Shown piece after piece: positions 34,908 to 43,461 of a DNA stretch of 43,605 nt (the first letter of the stretch is position 1; each line of letters starts with the position of its first letter). The notes under the pieces were generated by a model. The model searched no databases and was not told the DNA's origin. It was given only the letters and a program-made list of their open reading frames with translations. The translations under genes and the position numbers were made by a program. The stretch covers positions 1 to 43,605 of the forward strand of contig CALBPH010000630.1 of NCBI GenBank assembly GCA_937899365.1, given 5' to 3'. Origin of the DNA: an uncultured Leptolyngbya sp. (lineage in GTDB: Bacteria; Cyanobacteriota; Cyanobacteriia; Phormidesmidales; Phormidesmidaceae).

Positions 34908-35708
34908 TTAGTCCTGCTGACGGGCAAATTGGTAGGCGCCGGTAATGGACAGTGCGATCGCAACCACCAACAGCACAGGAATCGAATACCAAGGAAACTG
35001 AGACAGTGGTTGATAGGCCGCGGCCCGTAGCCCAACCGTCGTATAGGTCAATGGCAGCAGATAAACAATCCCCTTGAGCACCGCTGGCAGCGTCGACGGG
35101 TCAAAGAAGGTTGCACCCAAAAACGACATGGGCACAATCAAAAAGTTATTAAACAGACCGACACTTTCCAAGGACTTAACATTCAGCCCCACAATCACAC
35201 CCAGCCCCGCAAATACAGAGCAGTTCAGCACCAGCAATAGTAAAAACAGCGGGTTGATAAAGCTCCATAGATCGCGGGTAAACAGCACCGCCACCAAAAT
35301 CACTGACCCGGCTGTCAACACGCCGCGTACAATTCCCGCCAGCATTTTCCCCAAATGCATCGCCAGCGGATGAATTGGAAATAGCAACATTTCCTCAAAG
35401 TTTTTTGTAAAGAGTCGCTCCCCACAAATAGAAAATGTAGTACCCCCAAAGCTAATGACCATGGATGATAGGGCTACCATCCCCGGCAAAATAAACTCCA
35501 AATAGCTATCCCCAACGGGAGGGGGGGCCACCTGATCAAGGGAGCTACCCAGACCTAAGCCAAATGCCAAAATATAAATCAGCGGAGAAACCAGCCCAGA
35601 CGCAGCCACCTGGGGAATTCTCACCCGTAAATCTAGCCAGTCACCCCAGAAGATAGTCACACTATCTGCCAGTAGAGTTTGCAGCGTCTGGGCTCGTAGG
35701 AGTTTCAC
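34908..35708 (-). CDS. ABC-2 type transporter permease
   Basis: About 266 residues with six hydrophobic segments, the membrane half of an ABC-2 exporter of the NodJ/YadH/DrrB type. Features: SGLVSPLIYILAFGLGLG (TM1), YLEFILPGMVALSSMVISFG, the amphipathic EEMLLFPIHPLAMHLGKML loop, then TM3-TM6 with VPMSFLGATFFDPSTLP and YLLPLTYTTVGLRAA. I chose GTG 35708 because upstream codons are AT-rich and promoter-like; TTG 35753 would add 15 residues. The ATPase gene is not in the neighbourhood, so the partner is encoded elsewhere. Substrate unknown (lipid, polysaccharide or drug). Divergent from psaD by about 200 bases. Confidence 0.85.
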   Translation of the reverse strand: MKLLRAQTLQTLLADSVTIFWGDWLDLRVRIPQVAASGLVSPLIYILAFGLGLGSSLDQVAPPPVGDSYLEFILPGMVALSSMVISFGGTTFSICGERLFTKNFEEMLLFPIHPLAMHLGKMLAGIVRGVLTAGSVILVAVLFTRDLWSFINPLFLLLLVLNCSVFAGLGVIVGLNVKSLESVGLFNNFLIVPMSFLGATFFDPSTLPAVLKGIVYLLPLTYTTVGLRAAAYQPLSQFPWYSIPVLLVVAIALSITGAYQFARQQD

Positions 35709-35909
35709 GGCGAGTTTTAAAAGACTTAAGTATATCTTTATTATCGGGGGCAACGGCCCGGTTTGGCCGCCCTGATTTGTAACTACGGCAGCAACGGGTA
35801 AATTAGCCCAAAAACTCTGAAGAACTATTACGCTTCCTCACAAACAATGTAAACAAAGTCATGGGCAGTGATAGATTCAAGAATGACAAGGTTGAGAGAT
35901 AATATTTCT

Positions 35910-36338
35910 ATGTCTGAAGAAATTACTGGTAAAACTCCGATCTTTGGTGGCAGCACAGGTGGGCTTCTCTCCGCTGCCGAAAGAGAAGAAAAGTATGTCA
36001 TCACTTGGAGCAGTGCAAAGGAGCAAGCCTTTGAAATGCCCACAGGTGGTGTCGCTATCATGAATGAAGGCGAGAATATGCTTTACCTTGCTCGCAAAGA
36101 GCAGTGCTTAGCTCTCAGCCGCCAGCTAAAGACTAAGTTTAAGCCTAGAATTACGGACTATAAGATCTACCGCGTCCTGCCCACCGGGGAAACTACCTAC
36201 CTACACCCTGCTGATGGCGTCGTTCCTGAGAAGGTTAACGAAGGTCGTGACTATCACGGTAAGAAGGATCGCAGCATTGGTGAGAATCCTAATCCTGCAA
36301 CTATTAAGTTCAGTGGTAAGCAGCCCTGTGAAGTTTAG
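35910..36338 (+). CDS. psaD: Photosystem I subunit II
   Basis: Peripheral stromal/cytosolic subunit of photosystem I that docks ferredoxin and stabilises PsaC. 142 residues, the usual cyanobacterial length, from ATG 35910 (MSEEITGKTPIFGGSTGG); an in-frame ATG 14 codons upstream is not conserved. YVITWSSAKEQAFEMPTGG, MLYLARKEQCLALSRQLK, YKIYRVLPTGETTYLHPADG and the basic C-terminus (NEGRDYHGKKDRSIGENP) match the family throughout. Monocistronic, with its own terminator. Confidence 0.98.
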   Translation: MSEEITGKTPIFGGSTGGLLSAAEREEKYVITWSSAKEQAFEMPTGGVAIMNEGENMLYLARKEQCLALSRQLKTKFKPRITDYKIYRVLPTGETTYLHPADGVVPEKVNEGRDYHGKKDRSIGENPNPATIKFSGKQPCEV

Positions 36339-36379
36339 GGATAGCTGATTTTTTCAGCGTGACGCTTATTGCTCTGATT

Positions 36380-36416
36380 AAAGAGAGGCAGTCCATGGGC
36401 TGCCTCTCTTTATTGT
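36380..36416 (+). terminator. Rho-independent terminator of psaD
   Basis: A perfect 12-bp stem AAAGAGAGGCAG / CTGCCTCTCTTT (36380-36391 with 36400-36411), loop TCCATGGG, then ATTGTTT. It begins about 40 bases after the psaD stop. Confidence 0.88.
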
Positions 36417-36560
36417 TTATATCTACTAGAACGGCTTGCCAAGGGCTCAAACCATGAGGCAGGCTTATCTAACATCATCCACATCTAGCGCCGCCGTTTC
36501 TCTAAAAGAAACTCAAGGGTTTAAGTTGGATTGGATCTATGCCCACAGCCCCAACCCTCC

Positions 36561-38093
36561 ATGATTTTTCCAGACCTGTCCACATTCACCAGACTCGCGC
36601 AGCAGGGTAACTTTGTGCCGGTGTACCAAGAATGGGTTGCGGACCTCGATACCCCGGTGTCGGCTTGGTGCAAAGTGTGTGCAGGGCAGCCTTACAGCTT
36701 CTTACTAGAATCTGTTGAAGGGGGTGAAAATATTGGTCGCTATAGTCTGCTGGGCTGTGACCCACTATGGGTTTTAGAGTCCCGAGGGCAAACAACCAAA
36801 CAACGATTTCGAGATGGTACCGAACAGACGTTTACCGGCAATCCATTTGATATCCTGTCGGACTGTCTGGCGCCCTATGACCCCGTAAACTTACCGGAAC
36901 TGCCCCCGGGCATCGGGGGGCTCTTTGGCTTTTGGGGGTATGAGCTAATTACCTGGATTGAGCCCACCGTCACCACCTACCCACCCCAGGCGGGTGATTT
37001 GCCAGACGGTCTCTGGATGCAGGTGGATAGCTTGCTAATTTTTGACCAGGTGAAACGGAAAATTTGGGCCGTTAGCTACGCTGACCTGCGCGATCCGGAG
37101 GTAGATCTAGAGCAGGCTTATGGGGCGAGTTGCGATCGCATCGCTAAGCTCGTCAACAAACTCAATCTGCCCCTGGCCAGTCAAGACAGCCGGCTTGCCT
37201 GGACCCCACCCGGTAGTAACCAGGCTGCCGAACTCAGCTATACCAGCAACCGCAGCAAGGACGAATTTTGCCAGAGTGTAGAAACCGCTAAAGCCCACAT
37301 CAAAGCTGGCGATATCTTCCAGGTAGTCATCTCCCAACGACTCACCACCGACTACAGCGGCAACCCGTTTGATCTCTATCGCTCATTGCGACTGGTCAAT
37401 CCATCGCCATATATGGCCTATTTCAACTTCCAAGACTGGCAGATTATTGGCTCTAGCCCCGAGGTCATGGTCAAAGCCACCCATGAAGGAGCCGATAACA
37501 CACTCACTGCAGTGCTACGCCCCATTGCTGGCACCCGACCCCGAGGTAAAACCACAGTCGAAGACGACGCCTATGCAGCAGATTTATTAGCAGATCCCAA
37601 AGAAATTGCCGAGCACGTCATGCTGGTGGACCTGGGGCGCAACGACCTGGGCCGGGTATGCGCCAGCGGCACCGTCAGTGTAGATGAGCTGATGATTATC
37701 GAACGCTACTCCCACGTCATGCACATCGTCAGTAATGTGATCGGTCAGCTCGCCCCCGGTAAAACCGCCTGGGATTTACTCAAAGCCTGCTTTCCAGCTG
37801 GAACCGTCAGCGGCGCACCCAAGATTCGCGCTATGCAAATCATCAATGATCTAGAACCCTGCCGTCGAGGTCCCTATTCAGGCGTCTACGGCTATTACGA
37901 CTTCGAAGGTCAGCTTAATAGCGCCATTACTATCCGCACCATGGTGGTCGAAAGCCAAGAGGACGGTGGACACCGGATCAGCGTACAAGCAGGTGCTGGA
38001 CTAGTTGCCGATTCGGTGCCTGAAAACGAATACCAGGAGACGCTCAATAAGGCCCGAGGCATGTTGGAAGCGGTTCGATGTCTACAGCCATAA
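36561..38093 (+). CDS. trpE: Anthranilate synthase component I
   Basis: Makes anthranilate from chorismate with ammonia from TrpG; first committed step to tryptophan. 510 residues from ATG 36561 (MIFPDLSTFTRL), matching other cyanobacterial TrpE; a TTG ten codons upstream is unlikely. The feedback site LLESVEGGENIGRYSLLG (LLES motif) binds tryptophan. The catalytic half has FQVVISQRL, MVKATHEGA, LRPIAGTRPRGKT, DDAYAADLLADPKEIAEHVMLVDLGRNDLGR, and VSGAPKIRAMQII, which indicate TrpE and not an isochorismate or aminodeoxychorismate synthase. No trpG or other trp gene is adjacent, as expected for dispersed cyanobacterial trp genes. No leader peptide was seen. Confidence 0.94.
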   Translation: MIFPDLSTFTRLAQQGNFVPVYQEWVADLDTPVSAWCKVCAGQPYSFLLESVEGGENIGRYSLLGCDPLWVLESRGQTTKQRFRDGTEQTFTGNPFDILSDCLAPYDPVNLPELPPGIGGLFGFWGYELITWIEPTVTTYPPQAGDLPDGLWMQVDSLLIFDQVKRKIWAVSYADLRDPEVDLEQAYGASCDRIAKLVNKLNLPLASQDSRLAWTPPGSNQAAELSYTSNRSKDEFCQSVETAKAHIKAGDIFQVVISQRLTTDYSGNPFDLYRSLRLVNPSPYMAYFNFQDWQIIGSSPEVMVKATHEGADNTLTAVLRPIAGTRPRGKTTVEDDAYAADLLADPKEIAEHVMLVDLGRNDLGRVCASGTVSVDELMIIERYSHVMHIVSNVIGQLAPGKTAWDLLKACFPAGTVSGAPKIRAMQIINDLEPCRRGPYSGVYGYYDFEGQLNSAITIRTMVVESQEDGGHRISVQAGAGLVADSVPENEYQETLNKARGMLEAVRCLQP

Positions 38094-38121
38094 ACGCCAC
38101 AAACATCAAACTCATCTGCCT

Positions 38122-38799
38122 CTATGCACTGATCGGACTTGCATCTCCAGTATCGGAAGCACCCTGGCCTTTGAGCACCTTATAGACCATCAAAAACGAC
38201 ATCACTAGCAACGGGGTAATCGCCACACCAATCAGTCCAGTTACCCAGTCACCAAAGGCGGCATTCATAAACAGAACACTCAAGAGAATAACGGGTATGA
38301 GTAACAATAAAGCAATCGCAAACGTTGGCCAAAATACGCTCCACCATCGCCCTTCAGTCAAAGACCAGCTAGCTTTCAGCGCATCCATAGGGGATTGACG
38401 ATCGAGCATAACCTCATACTTTGAGGCAAATAGTCTGACTGCCAAATAATTCCCTGGCACTAGCAAAAGCGCAAGACTTGGAATTAAAATCACCATCAAC
38501 AGCAGCGACGTCAGAATCAGCTGACCTGCCCGCTGCCATGCCATACTCAAAGCAGCCCCCAAATCCACAGCCTCATTCGCCAAAGCTCGGTTGACCAACA
38601 CAATAGTGGCTCCCCCTAAAATGGGAGCCACTAAGATGGCAAATAAAATACTGAAAATCCCCCTTAAAGGCGCTGAGGGAATCAGCAGCGGCAGGATATT
38701 AGCAGGTAGAGCTAGCAGTGCAACCGGCACAAATACCGGTCCCACTCGACCGAATGCATCACGTAAAATGACTCCTGGGCTCAAAGACGTCTGTGTCAT
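38122..38799 (-). CDS. Polytopic membrane protein of unknown function
   Basis: 225 residues from ATG 38799 (MTQTSLSPGVILRDAFG); a TTG five codons upstream is the alternative. About five or six hydrophobic helices: VGPVFVPVALLALPANILPL, GIFSILFAILVAPILGGATI, QLILTSLLLMVILIPSLALL, VFWPTFAIALLLLIPVILL, LIGVAITPLLVMSFLMVYKV. Between them, YEVMLDRQSPMDALKASWSLTEGRWW resembles the loop of DUF975/YciC-like and glycerophosphodiesterase-membrane-domain proteins. No catalytic site. The dyad GATAAC-N9-GTTATC (38826-38846) lies just upstream and could be an operator. Confidence 0.7.
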   Translation of the reverse strand: MTQTSLSPGVILRDAFGRVGPVFVPVALLALPANILPLLIPSAPLRGIFSILFAILVAPILGGATIVLVNRALANEAVDLGAALSMAWQRAGQLILTSLLLMVILIPSLALLLVPGNYLAVRLFASKYEVMLDRQSPMDALKASWSLTEGRWWSVFWPTFAIALLLLIPVILLSVLFMNAAFGDWVTGLIGVAITPLLVMSFLMVYKVLKGQGASDTGDASPISA

Positions 38800-39006
38800 G
38801 GTGTGTCTCAACAAGATTTTTGCTTGATAACACCTCCAAGGTTATCGTTTTGACCAGAAAGCCCTAGTCTGAGCGTTTAAAAACGAAACATAACCCCCAA
38901 AACAGCAACTATGCCGGTCCTGGAGGCTATGTTGTCAGGTCATATTTGATGAAATATGGCTCAGAGACTTAGACCACGGCCAGCAGAGCGCTACAACAAC
39001 AGTGAC

Positions 39007-40086
39007 TTACAGTAAGTGCAGGAACTTATCTTCTTTACCAAGGGCTTTAACGGCTTTTTTGATTTCCTGGGTACGGTCTTTTTTCACAATCAGAGTGGCA
39101 TTGCCATCCCGTACCACCACCACGTCTTCTAGACCGATGGTGACGACGACTTCCTCTTCATCAGAAGAATAGACAATGCAGCCATTGGTATCGTGGGCCT
39201 GATGCTCACACATATCCACATTGGCTTGGTCACCCTTCATCAGTCGCTCAATGGCATTCCAATCGCCGAGGTCATCCCAGCCAAAATTGGCGGGCATCAC
39301 ATAGGCTTTTTGGGTTTTTTCCATCACCGCATAGTCAATGCTGAGTTTTTCCAGTTCAGCATAGGCATCAACCCCTTTGGCCAGCAGTGGCCCCATCAGC
39401 TCTGGAGCATAGGTCTTGAGTTCGTCAATCATGATCCCAGCAGGGAAAATAAACATGCCGCTATTCCAGCTGTAGCGACCGCTAGCCAGAAATTCCTCAG
39501 CCACGCTGCGCTCGGGTTTTTCGGTAAAGCGGCTAACGCGATAGGCAGCTAAATCACCGTACTGCCCGGCATCGTCACCCTGCTCAATGTAGCCATATCC
39601 AGTGGAGGGGAAAGTGGGTTGAATACCCAGGGTGGCGATAGCACCTTGACTCTGGGCGAGGTCAGCTGCCGCACTGATCGTGGCGCGAAACTTGGGTTCA
39701 TCGGTGATGTAGTGATCGGCCGGGAAGAAACATGCGATCGCATCATCACCATGACGCTTAGCCACCTCTAACGTTGCCCAAGCCACAGCTGGTGCCGTAT
39801 CACGCCCCTGGGGTTCTACCAAAATATTCTCAACAGGCAGCTCGGGTAGCTGCTGCTTCACACCTTCAGCCAAATGAGATGCCGTAATCACCCAAATCGC
39901 ATCCCAGCCACCGGCCAAGGGCAACAAACGATCGGCCGTTGACTGCATCAAACTGCGACCACTGCCATCTAAACAGAGAAACTGCTTGGGGTTTTTCAGA
40001 CGACTGACAGGCCAAAAGCGCTCCCCCTTACCGCCAGCTAAAATAATCGGCACTAATCTGGGAGTTTGATTGGTAGGTTGTGTCAT
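39007..40086 (-). CDS. manC: Mannose-1-phosphate guanylyltransferase
   Basis: Makes GDP-mannose from mannose-1-phosphate and GTP, the precursor of mannosyl and fucosyl residues in surface glycans. 359 residues. The nucleotidyltransferase signature ILAGGKGERFWPVSRLKNPKQF (from 15) with the catalytic Lys region, FFPADHYI, STGYGYIEQG, FTEKP, WNSGMFIFP and FGWDDLGDW identify the family. It is monofunctional: no C-terminal mannose-6-phosphate isomerase cupin. Gene symbol by function; naming varies. It may act with the nearby LCP ligase in making or attaching envelope polysaccharide. Confidence 0.92.
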   Translation of the reverse strand: MTQPTNQTPRLVPIILAGGKGERFWPVSRLKNPKQFLCLDGSGRSLMQSTADRLLPLAGGWDAIWVITASHLAEGVKQQLPELPVENILVEPQGRDTAPAVAWATLEVAKRHGDDAIACFFPADHYITDEPKFRATISAAADLAQSQGAIATLGIQPTFPSTGYGYIEQGDDAGQYGDLAAYRVSRFTEKPERSVAEEFLASGRYSWNSGMFIFPAGIMIDELKTYAPELMGPLLAKGVDAYAELEKLSIDYAVMEKTQKAYVMPANFGWDDLGDWNAIERLMKGDQANVDMCEHQAHDTNGCIVYSSDEEEVVVTIGLEDVVVVRDGNATLIVKKDRTQEIKKAVKALGKEDKFLHLL

Positions 40087-40433
40087 TGTTTACTTAATAA
40101 AGTTAAATTACAGAGTTAAAATGCTTTGACCTTATAGATTTCTGAACAATATTAGCGATTCAGCAAAACACCCAGCACAGAAACAGCTTAATATTAGTTA
40201 ACTTCTCACCTATGTGTAGAACGCATCAAATCCCTCAAAAGGTGGTTGTGGCAAATAACCGTAGGCGTAACCATAAGAACATTCTTATTAGCCCCACTGC
40301 TTAGTAAGCCCTCAATAAATGTCAAATCCCATGCTGAACGCCTATTGGGAAAAGCGTAAATTAATTTGAGGCAGTCCATAAATTCTTTGCTCAACAGTCT
40401 GACCTTAGGCTGAGCATTCTTAATAAAGACCCT
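40087..40433. other. Divergent promoter region between manC and the LCP gene
   Basis: About 345 bases. A leftward 89-codon frame (40206-40475) is open here but overlaps the LCP start, has no motif and no clear RBS. AT-rich near 40090-40200. No RNA gene or strong hairpin seen. Confidence 0.4.
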
Positions 40434-41780
40434 ATGCTTCCTTCGCCATCCTCCCAACCAGGTTCCACGGCTCAACCCGCTACGCCTAAGCGTCGTTCTT
40501 TCTTAGGCAACGTCGTTAGAATTTTTGCCTGGACTGGCATTTTTGGCACCACAGCGGTGGTTTCCGCCGCGGCAGGAGCGGCCTTTATCTTGACGGTGCC
40601 CTTGCCCAAAAGTCTAGGAGAGGCCACCGCTACCCCACCCCTCAGCGACCTATGGCAGTCTGGCTTTCGCTACCAGGTATCGCGCCCTGTGACGATTTTG
40701 CTCATGGGTCTTGATGAAGCCATGGATATAGAAGGCGCAGCTCGGACTGATTTAGTCGGTCGTACAGACACGATGCTGCTGGCACGGGTTGATCCAGAAA
40801 GTGAAGCAATCAATATCATGTCTATTCCACGGGACACCCGCGTGGAAATTCCAGGCTATGGTATCGACAAAATCAACCAGGCCAATGTAGAGGGTGGAGC
40901 AGAGCTAGCGGCCCAAACCGTCAGCTACAACTTTAACGAGGTTGAAATCGACCGCTACGTGCGGGTGAGCACGGCGGCTTTTCGCGAAATTGTCGATTTG
41001 ATTGGTGGCGTCGAGGTCTTTGTGCCCAAGGCCATGCAATATGAGGACAAAACCCAAGGCTTAGTGATTGATTTAGAACCCGGTTGGCAGACCCTGAGTG
41101 GAGAAGAAGCAGAGCAGTTTGCCCGATTCCGGCAGGATGACCTGGGCGATATTGGCCGCGTACAGAGACAGCAAGTTTTACTGAAGGCCCTGCGTGATCG
41201 CCTGCTAAATCCAACGGTGATTACTCAGCTGCCCCAGATCGTCCGCATCTTGCAAACCCATATCGATACCAATCTTTCGACTGAAGAAATCCTGGCCCTG
41301 GCCGGCTTTGGTCTCCAGCTGGATAGAGAAGCCCTGAGCATGGTTATGCTACCCGGTCGGTTTAGCAGTCCCCAAGAATATAGGGCCAGCTACTGGATTG
41401 CGGATACCAATGAAACTAACGACGTCATGGAGCAGTTCTTTGATATTGAACCGGCAGCCGTCTTAGCCAACAACAGCCCCCGACGCTCCATTAGCCGTCT
41501 ACGCATAGCGGTACAAAATGCCTCTAGAGACCCCGACATGGGTCAGGCCGTGGTTACCCACCTGCGCAATGAAGGCTTTCGCAATGTGTATCTAATTCAG
41601 GATTGGCCTGCCTTCCATCATCAGACAGCGGTGATTGCCCAGCGAGGTGATCTAAATGGCGCTGGTTTTCTAGAAGCCGTCTTGGGTACTGGCAAGGTGG
41701 TCGCTGACTCGACGGGCGATGTAGATTCAGATATCACCATTCGCGTTGGCGACGATTGGACTGAGCAAGATAGCAGATAA
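40434..41780 (+). CDS. LytR-CpsA-Psr (LCP) family glycopolymer ligase with LytR_C domain
   Basis: 448 residues. One transmembrane helix (28-55) follows a Pro/Ser-rich cytosolic start. The extracytoplasmic LCP domain (about 85-260) has LLMGLDEA, GRTDTMLLARVD, the pyrophosphate-binding INIMSIPRDTRV, INQANVEGG, IDLIGGVEVFVPK and the FARFRQDDLGDIGRVQRQQ block, with the Asp/Arg residues used for Mg and polyprenyl-phosphate. A C-terminal LytR_C domain (about 355-440: LRIAVQNASRDPDMGQAVV) is present. LCP enzymes transfer glycopolymers from lipid carriers to the wall. The neighbouring manC suggests a mannose-containing polymer, which is inference. Confidence 0.92.
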   Translation: MLPSPSSQPGSTAQPATPKRRSFLGNVVRIFAWTGIFGTTAVVSAAAGAAFILTVPLPKSLGEATATPPLSDLWQSGFRYQVSRPVTILLMGLDEAMDIEGAARTDLVGRTDTMLLARVDPESEAINIMSIPRDTRVEIPGYGIDKINQANVEGGAELAAQTVSYNFNEVEIDRYVRVSTAAFREIVDLIGGVEVFVPKAMQYEDKTQGLVIDLEPGWQTLSGEEAEQFARFRQDDLGDIGRVQRQQVLLKALRDRLLNPTVITQLPQIVRILQTHIDTNLSTEEILALAGFGLQLDREALSMVMLPGRFSSPQEYRASYWIADTNETNDVMEQFFDIEPAAVLANNSPRRSISRLRIAVQNASRDPDMGQAVVTHLRNEGFRNVYLIQDWPAFHHQTAVIAQRGDLNGAGFLEAVLGTGKVVADSTGDVDSDITIRVGDDWTEQDSR

Positions 41781-41802
41781 TCGACTAGGGGACTTTAAAA
41801 CA

Positions 41803-41877
41803 ATGCTAATCACCGTATCGATGGCAACTGCCTTAGCCTGTGTCTGGGTATTACTAGCTGCGCAACCGGTTCAATAA
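41803..41877 (+). CDS. Candidate 24-residue membrane peptide
   Basis: ATG at 41803 opens 24 codons to TAA at 41877. The product (MLITVSMATALACVWVLL, then AAQPVQ) is almost wholly one hydrophobic helix. GGGG lies about 11 bases upstream. It begins 22 bases after the LCP stop on the same strand, so it could be translated from that mRNA. Not recognised; it is short enough to be chance. Confidence 0.3.
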   Translation: MLITVSMATALACVWVLLAAQPVQ

Positions 41878-41942
41878 ACCATCAACGGATCGAAACTAAC
41901 GGCAGCAATCCTGATGGAAAGCGTCTAAGCAAACAGACGGCT

Positions 41943-42635
41943 TCAGCTCAATGCCCGCATTAACGGCTCCCATGATGACACATCTGCCATCAGGGTCCGA
42001 TAACCCAACACGTTCGGATGCAAGCCATCGCCACATAAGCGCTCGTGGCACCAAGCTGCGCCCTGGGAGAGCCATCGCTGGTATAGGTCTAAATAGTCAA
42101 TGCTTCGTTCTGCACAGGCGTGCCGAATAATTTGGCTGTAGCGGACCTGGTCGGCATTGGAAAAGTGCAGGACATCTGCATAGGGCATTAGTGATTCATT
42201 GACAGGCACCATCCCCACAAAAAATGTGGGGCATAGCTGCGTCGCCCGATCCAATAAACCATCCAACTCTCTAATAAAAGTGGCTTCGTCAGTCATGGGC
42301 CGCCCGGTAGAGCGCCCTAAACGAGCACAGTCGTTTAATCCGACAGACAGCACCAAAATATCGGGCACTCGACGGCGCAATTCGCCCCGTAGTGAAAATT
42401 CCTGCTCTAGCCTGGCGGAAACTTGCTGAACGCCATCCCCACGCACACCCAAGTTATAAATAATGGGTCCGGGCTCTGCTGGGTCCATCCATTGACGACG
42501 CAAACGCTCAACCCAACCGCCACCTTCGGTATCTCCATAGCCATAAATCAAACTATCACCCACCATCACAACCTTCTTAGGATGGGTAGTCTGACATTGA
42601 GCGCTGGCAACAGAGCGAGCAATAAGAGCAGTCAT
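41943..42635 (-). CDS. SGNH/GDSL-family hydrolase (cytosolic by sequence)
   Basis: 230 residues with no signal peptide or membrane segment. Block I MVGDSLIYGYGDTEGGGW (nucleophile S28), block II NLGVRGDGVQ (oxyanion Gly), block III LSVGLNDCARLG (N101, D102) and block V CGDGLHPN (D203, H206) give a complete SGNH set. It looks like the TesA/arylesterase-like SGNH group (G-D-S-L near the N-terminus), acting on acyl or acetyl esters. Cysteines are unusually many for a cyanobacterial cytosolic hydrolase (C14, C103, C135, C174, C196, C201). It converges on the LCP gene, so a role in glycan deacylation is possible but unproven. Confidence 0.85.
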   Translation of the reverse strand: MTALIARSVASAQCQTTHPKKVVMVGDSLIYGYGDTEGGGWVERLRRQWMDPAEPGPIIYNLGVRGDGVQQVSARLEQEFSLRGELRRRVPDILVLSVGLNDCARLGRSTGRPMTDEATFIRELDGLLDRATQLCPTFFVGMVPVNESLMPYADVLHFSNADQVRYSQIIRHACAERSIDYLDLYQRWLSQGAAWCHERLCGDGLHPNVLGYRTLMADVSSWEPLMRALS

Positions 42636-43041
42636 AGAAAAAATGAAACCTAGCAGGCGGAATAACGAGACTATCGACGTTAGCCCTAATGACTACGCCT
42701 GTAAGTCTAGACCCCTGCAAATTAACATTTTGTATGGCTTCTTTTCAAATCTTTACCACTGGTTGATGTGAAATCTATGGGCTGTTGAAGATAGCTTTCT
42801 AAAGAGAGTGGCATGGTTAGATAGACACAACCCACAAACATTATATAACAGATGAAAATACCTAGTAGGAATCAACGGTATAGAAGCTTTAGAGGTATCA
42901 GATGAAGCTTCAGAGGAAACTGAGGCAACAGAGGCAATAGGGCTATTGACGAAGTACTCTACTTCAAGGGTTAGATATTGAAATTATCTTTACCAGTTCT
43001 CGCCAGGCAAGCCTTTGATTTCTTTAAGTATTTCTTTCTTT

Positions 43042-43065
43042 CTATACTAGAGTTGACTAGTATAG
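43042..43065. repeat. 9-bp inverted repeat
   Basis: CTATACTAG and CTAGTATAG are exact reverse complements separated by AGTTGA. No T-tail on either strand, so it is more like a binding site or element end than a terminator. Confidence 0.6.
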
Positions 43066-43461
43066 ACCTCTCGAGAGTTACTAGAGTGCATTTGGACTGA
43101 ACTGGTGAATTGTTGATGCTTAATTAGTTAATTGTAAAAGACAATTGTTGTATTAACTGGTTGAAACCCAAACCCTTATGATTAATTAGGAGGTACAGGT
43201 GGCATCATAATCATTAAAGGAAAATATAGCCAGCTTCCGAGCGGGAACACTACAAAACATCAGATATAAATATCAATATACCATAGCATCATACTAACTT
43301 CGAGACCATGACCCAAAACCCAAAACCCATTAGAGAGGATGCAATTTCTTCCAACAAATAAGTATCAATATGTAGAAATCAACCCTACAAGAGAGATAAA
43401 TGTTCTATCAAAAGAAGGCGTATAGTTCGAATCAGACTAAACAATTCAGAACAGAGTAAAC

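Noticed and set aside
29143..38855. An 18-base string shared with one mismatch (29143-29160 and 38838-38855) in two intergenic regions
   Set aside because: One such pair is about what chance gives in a window of this size; no third copy was seen.
40206..40475. 89-codon leftward frame between manC and the LCP gene
   Set aside because: Overlaps the LCP start on the opposite strand and has no recognisable features.
42860..42978. Acidic reading frame (EALEVSDEASEETEATEA) in the AT-rich end
   Set aside because: No start codon and only about 40 codons between stops; likely chance.
43415..43445. TTCGAAT resembling a tRNA T-loop
   Set aside because: The flanking bases do not form a T-stem and no acceptor or anticodon arm is present.
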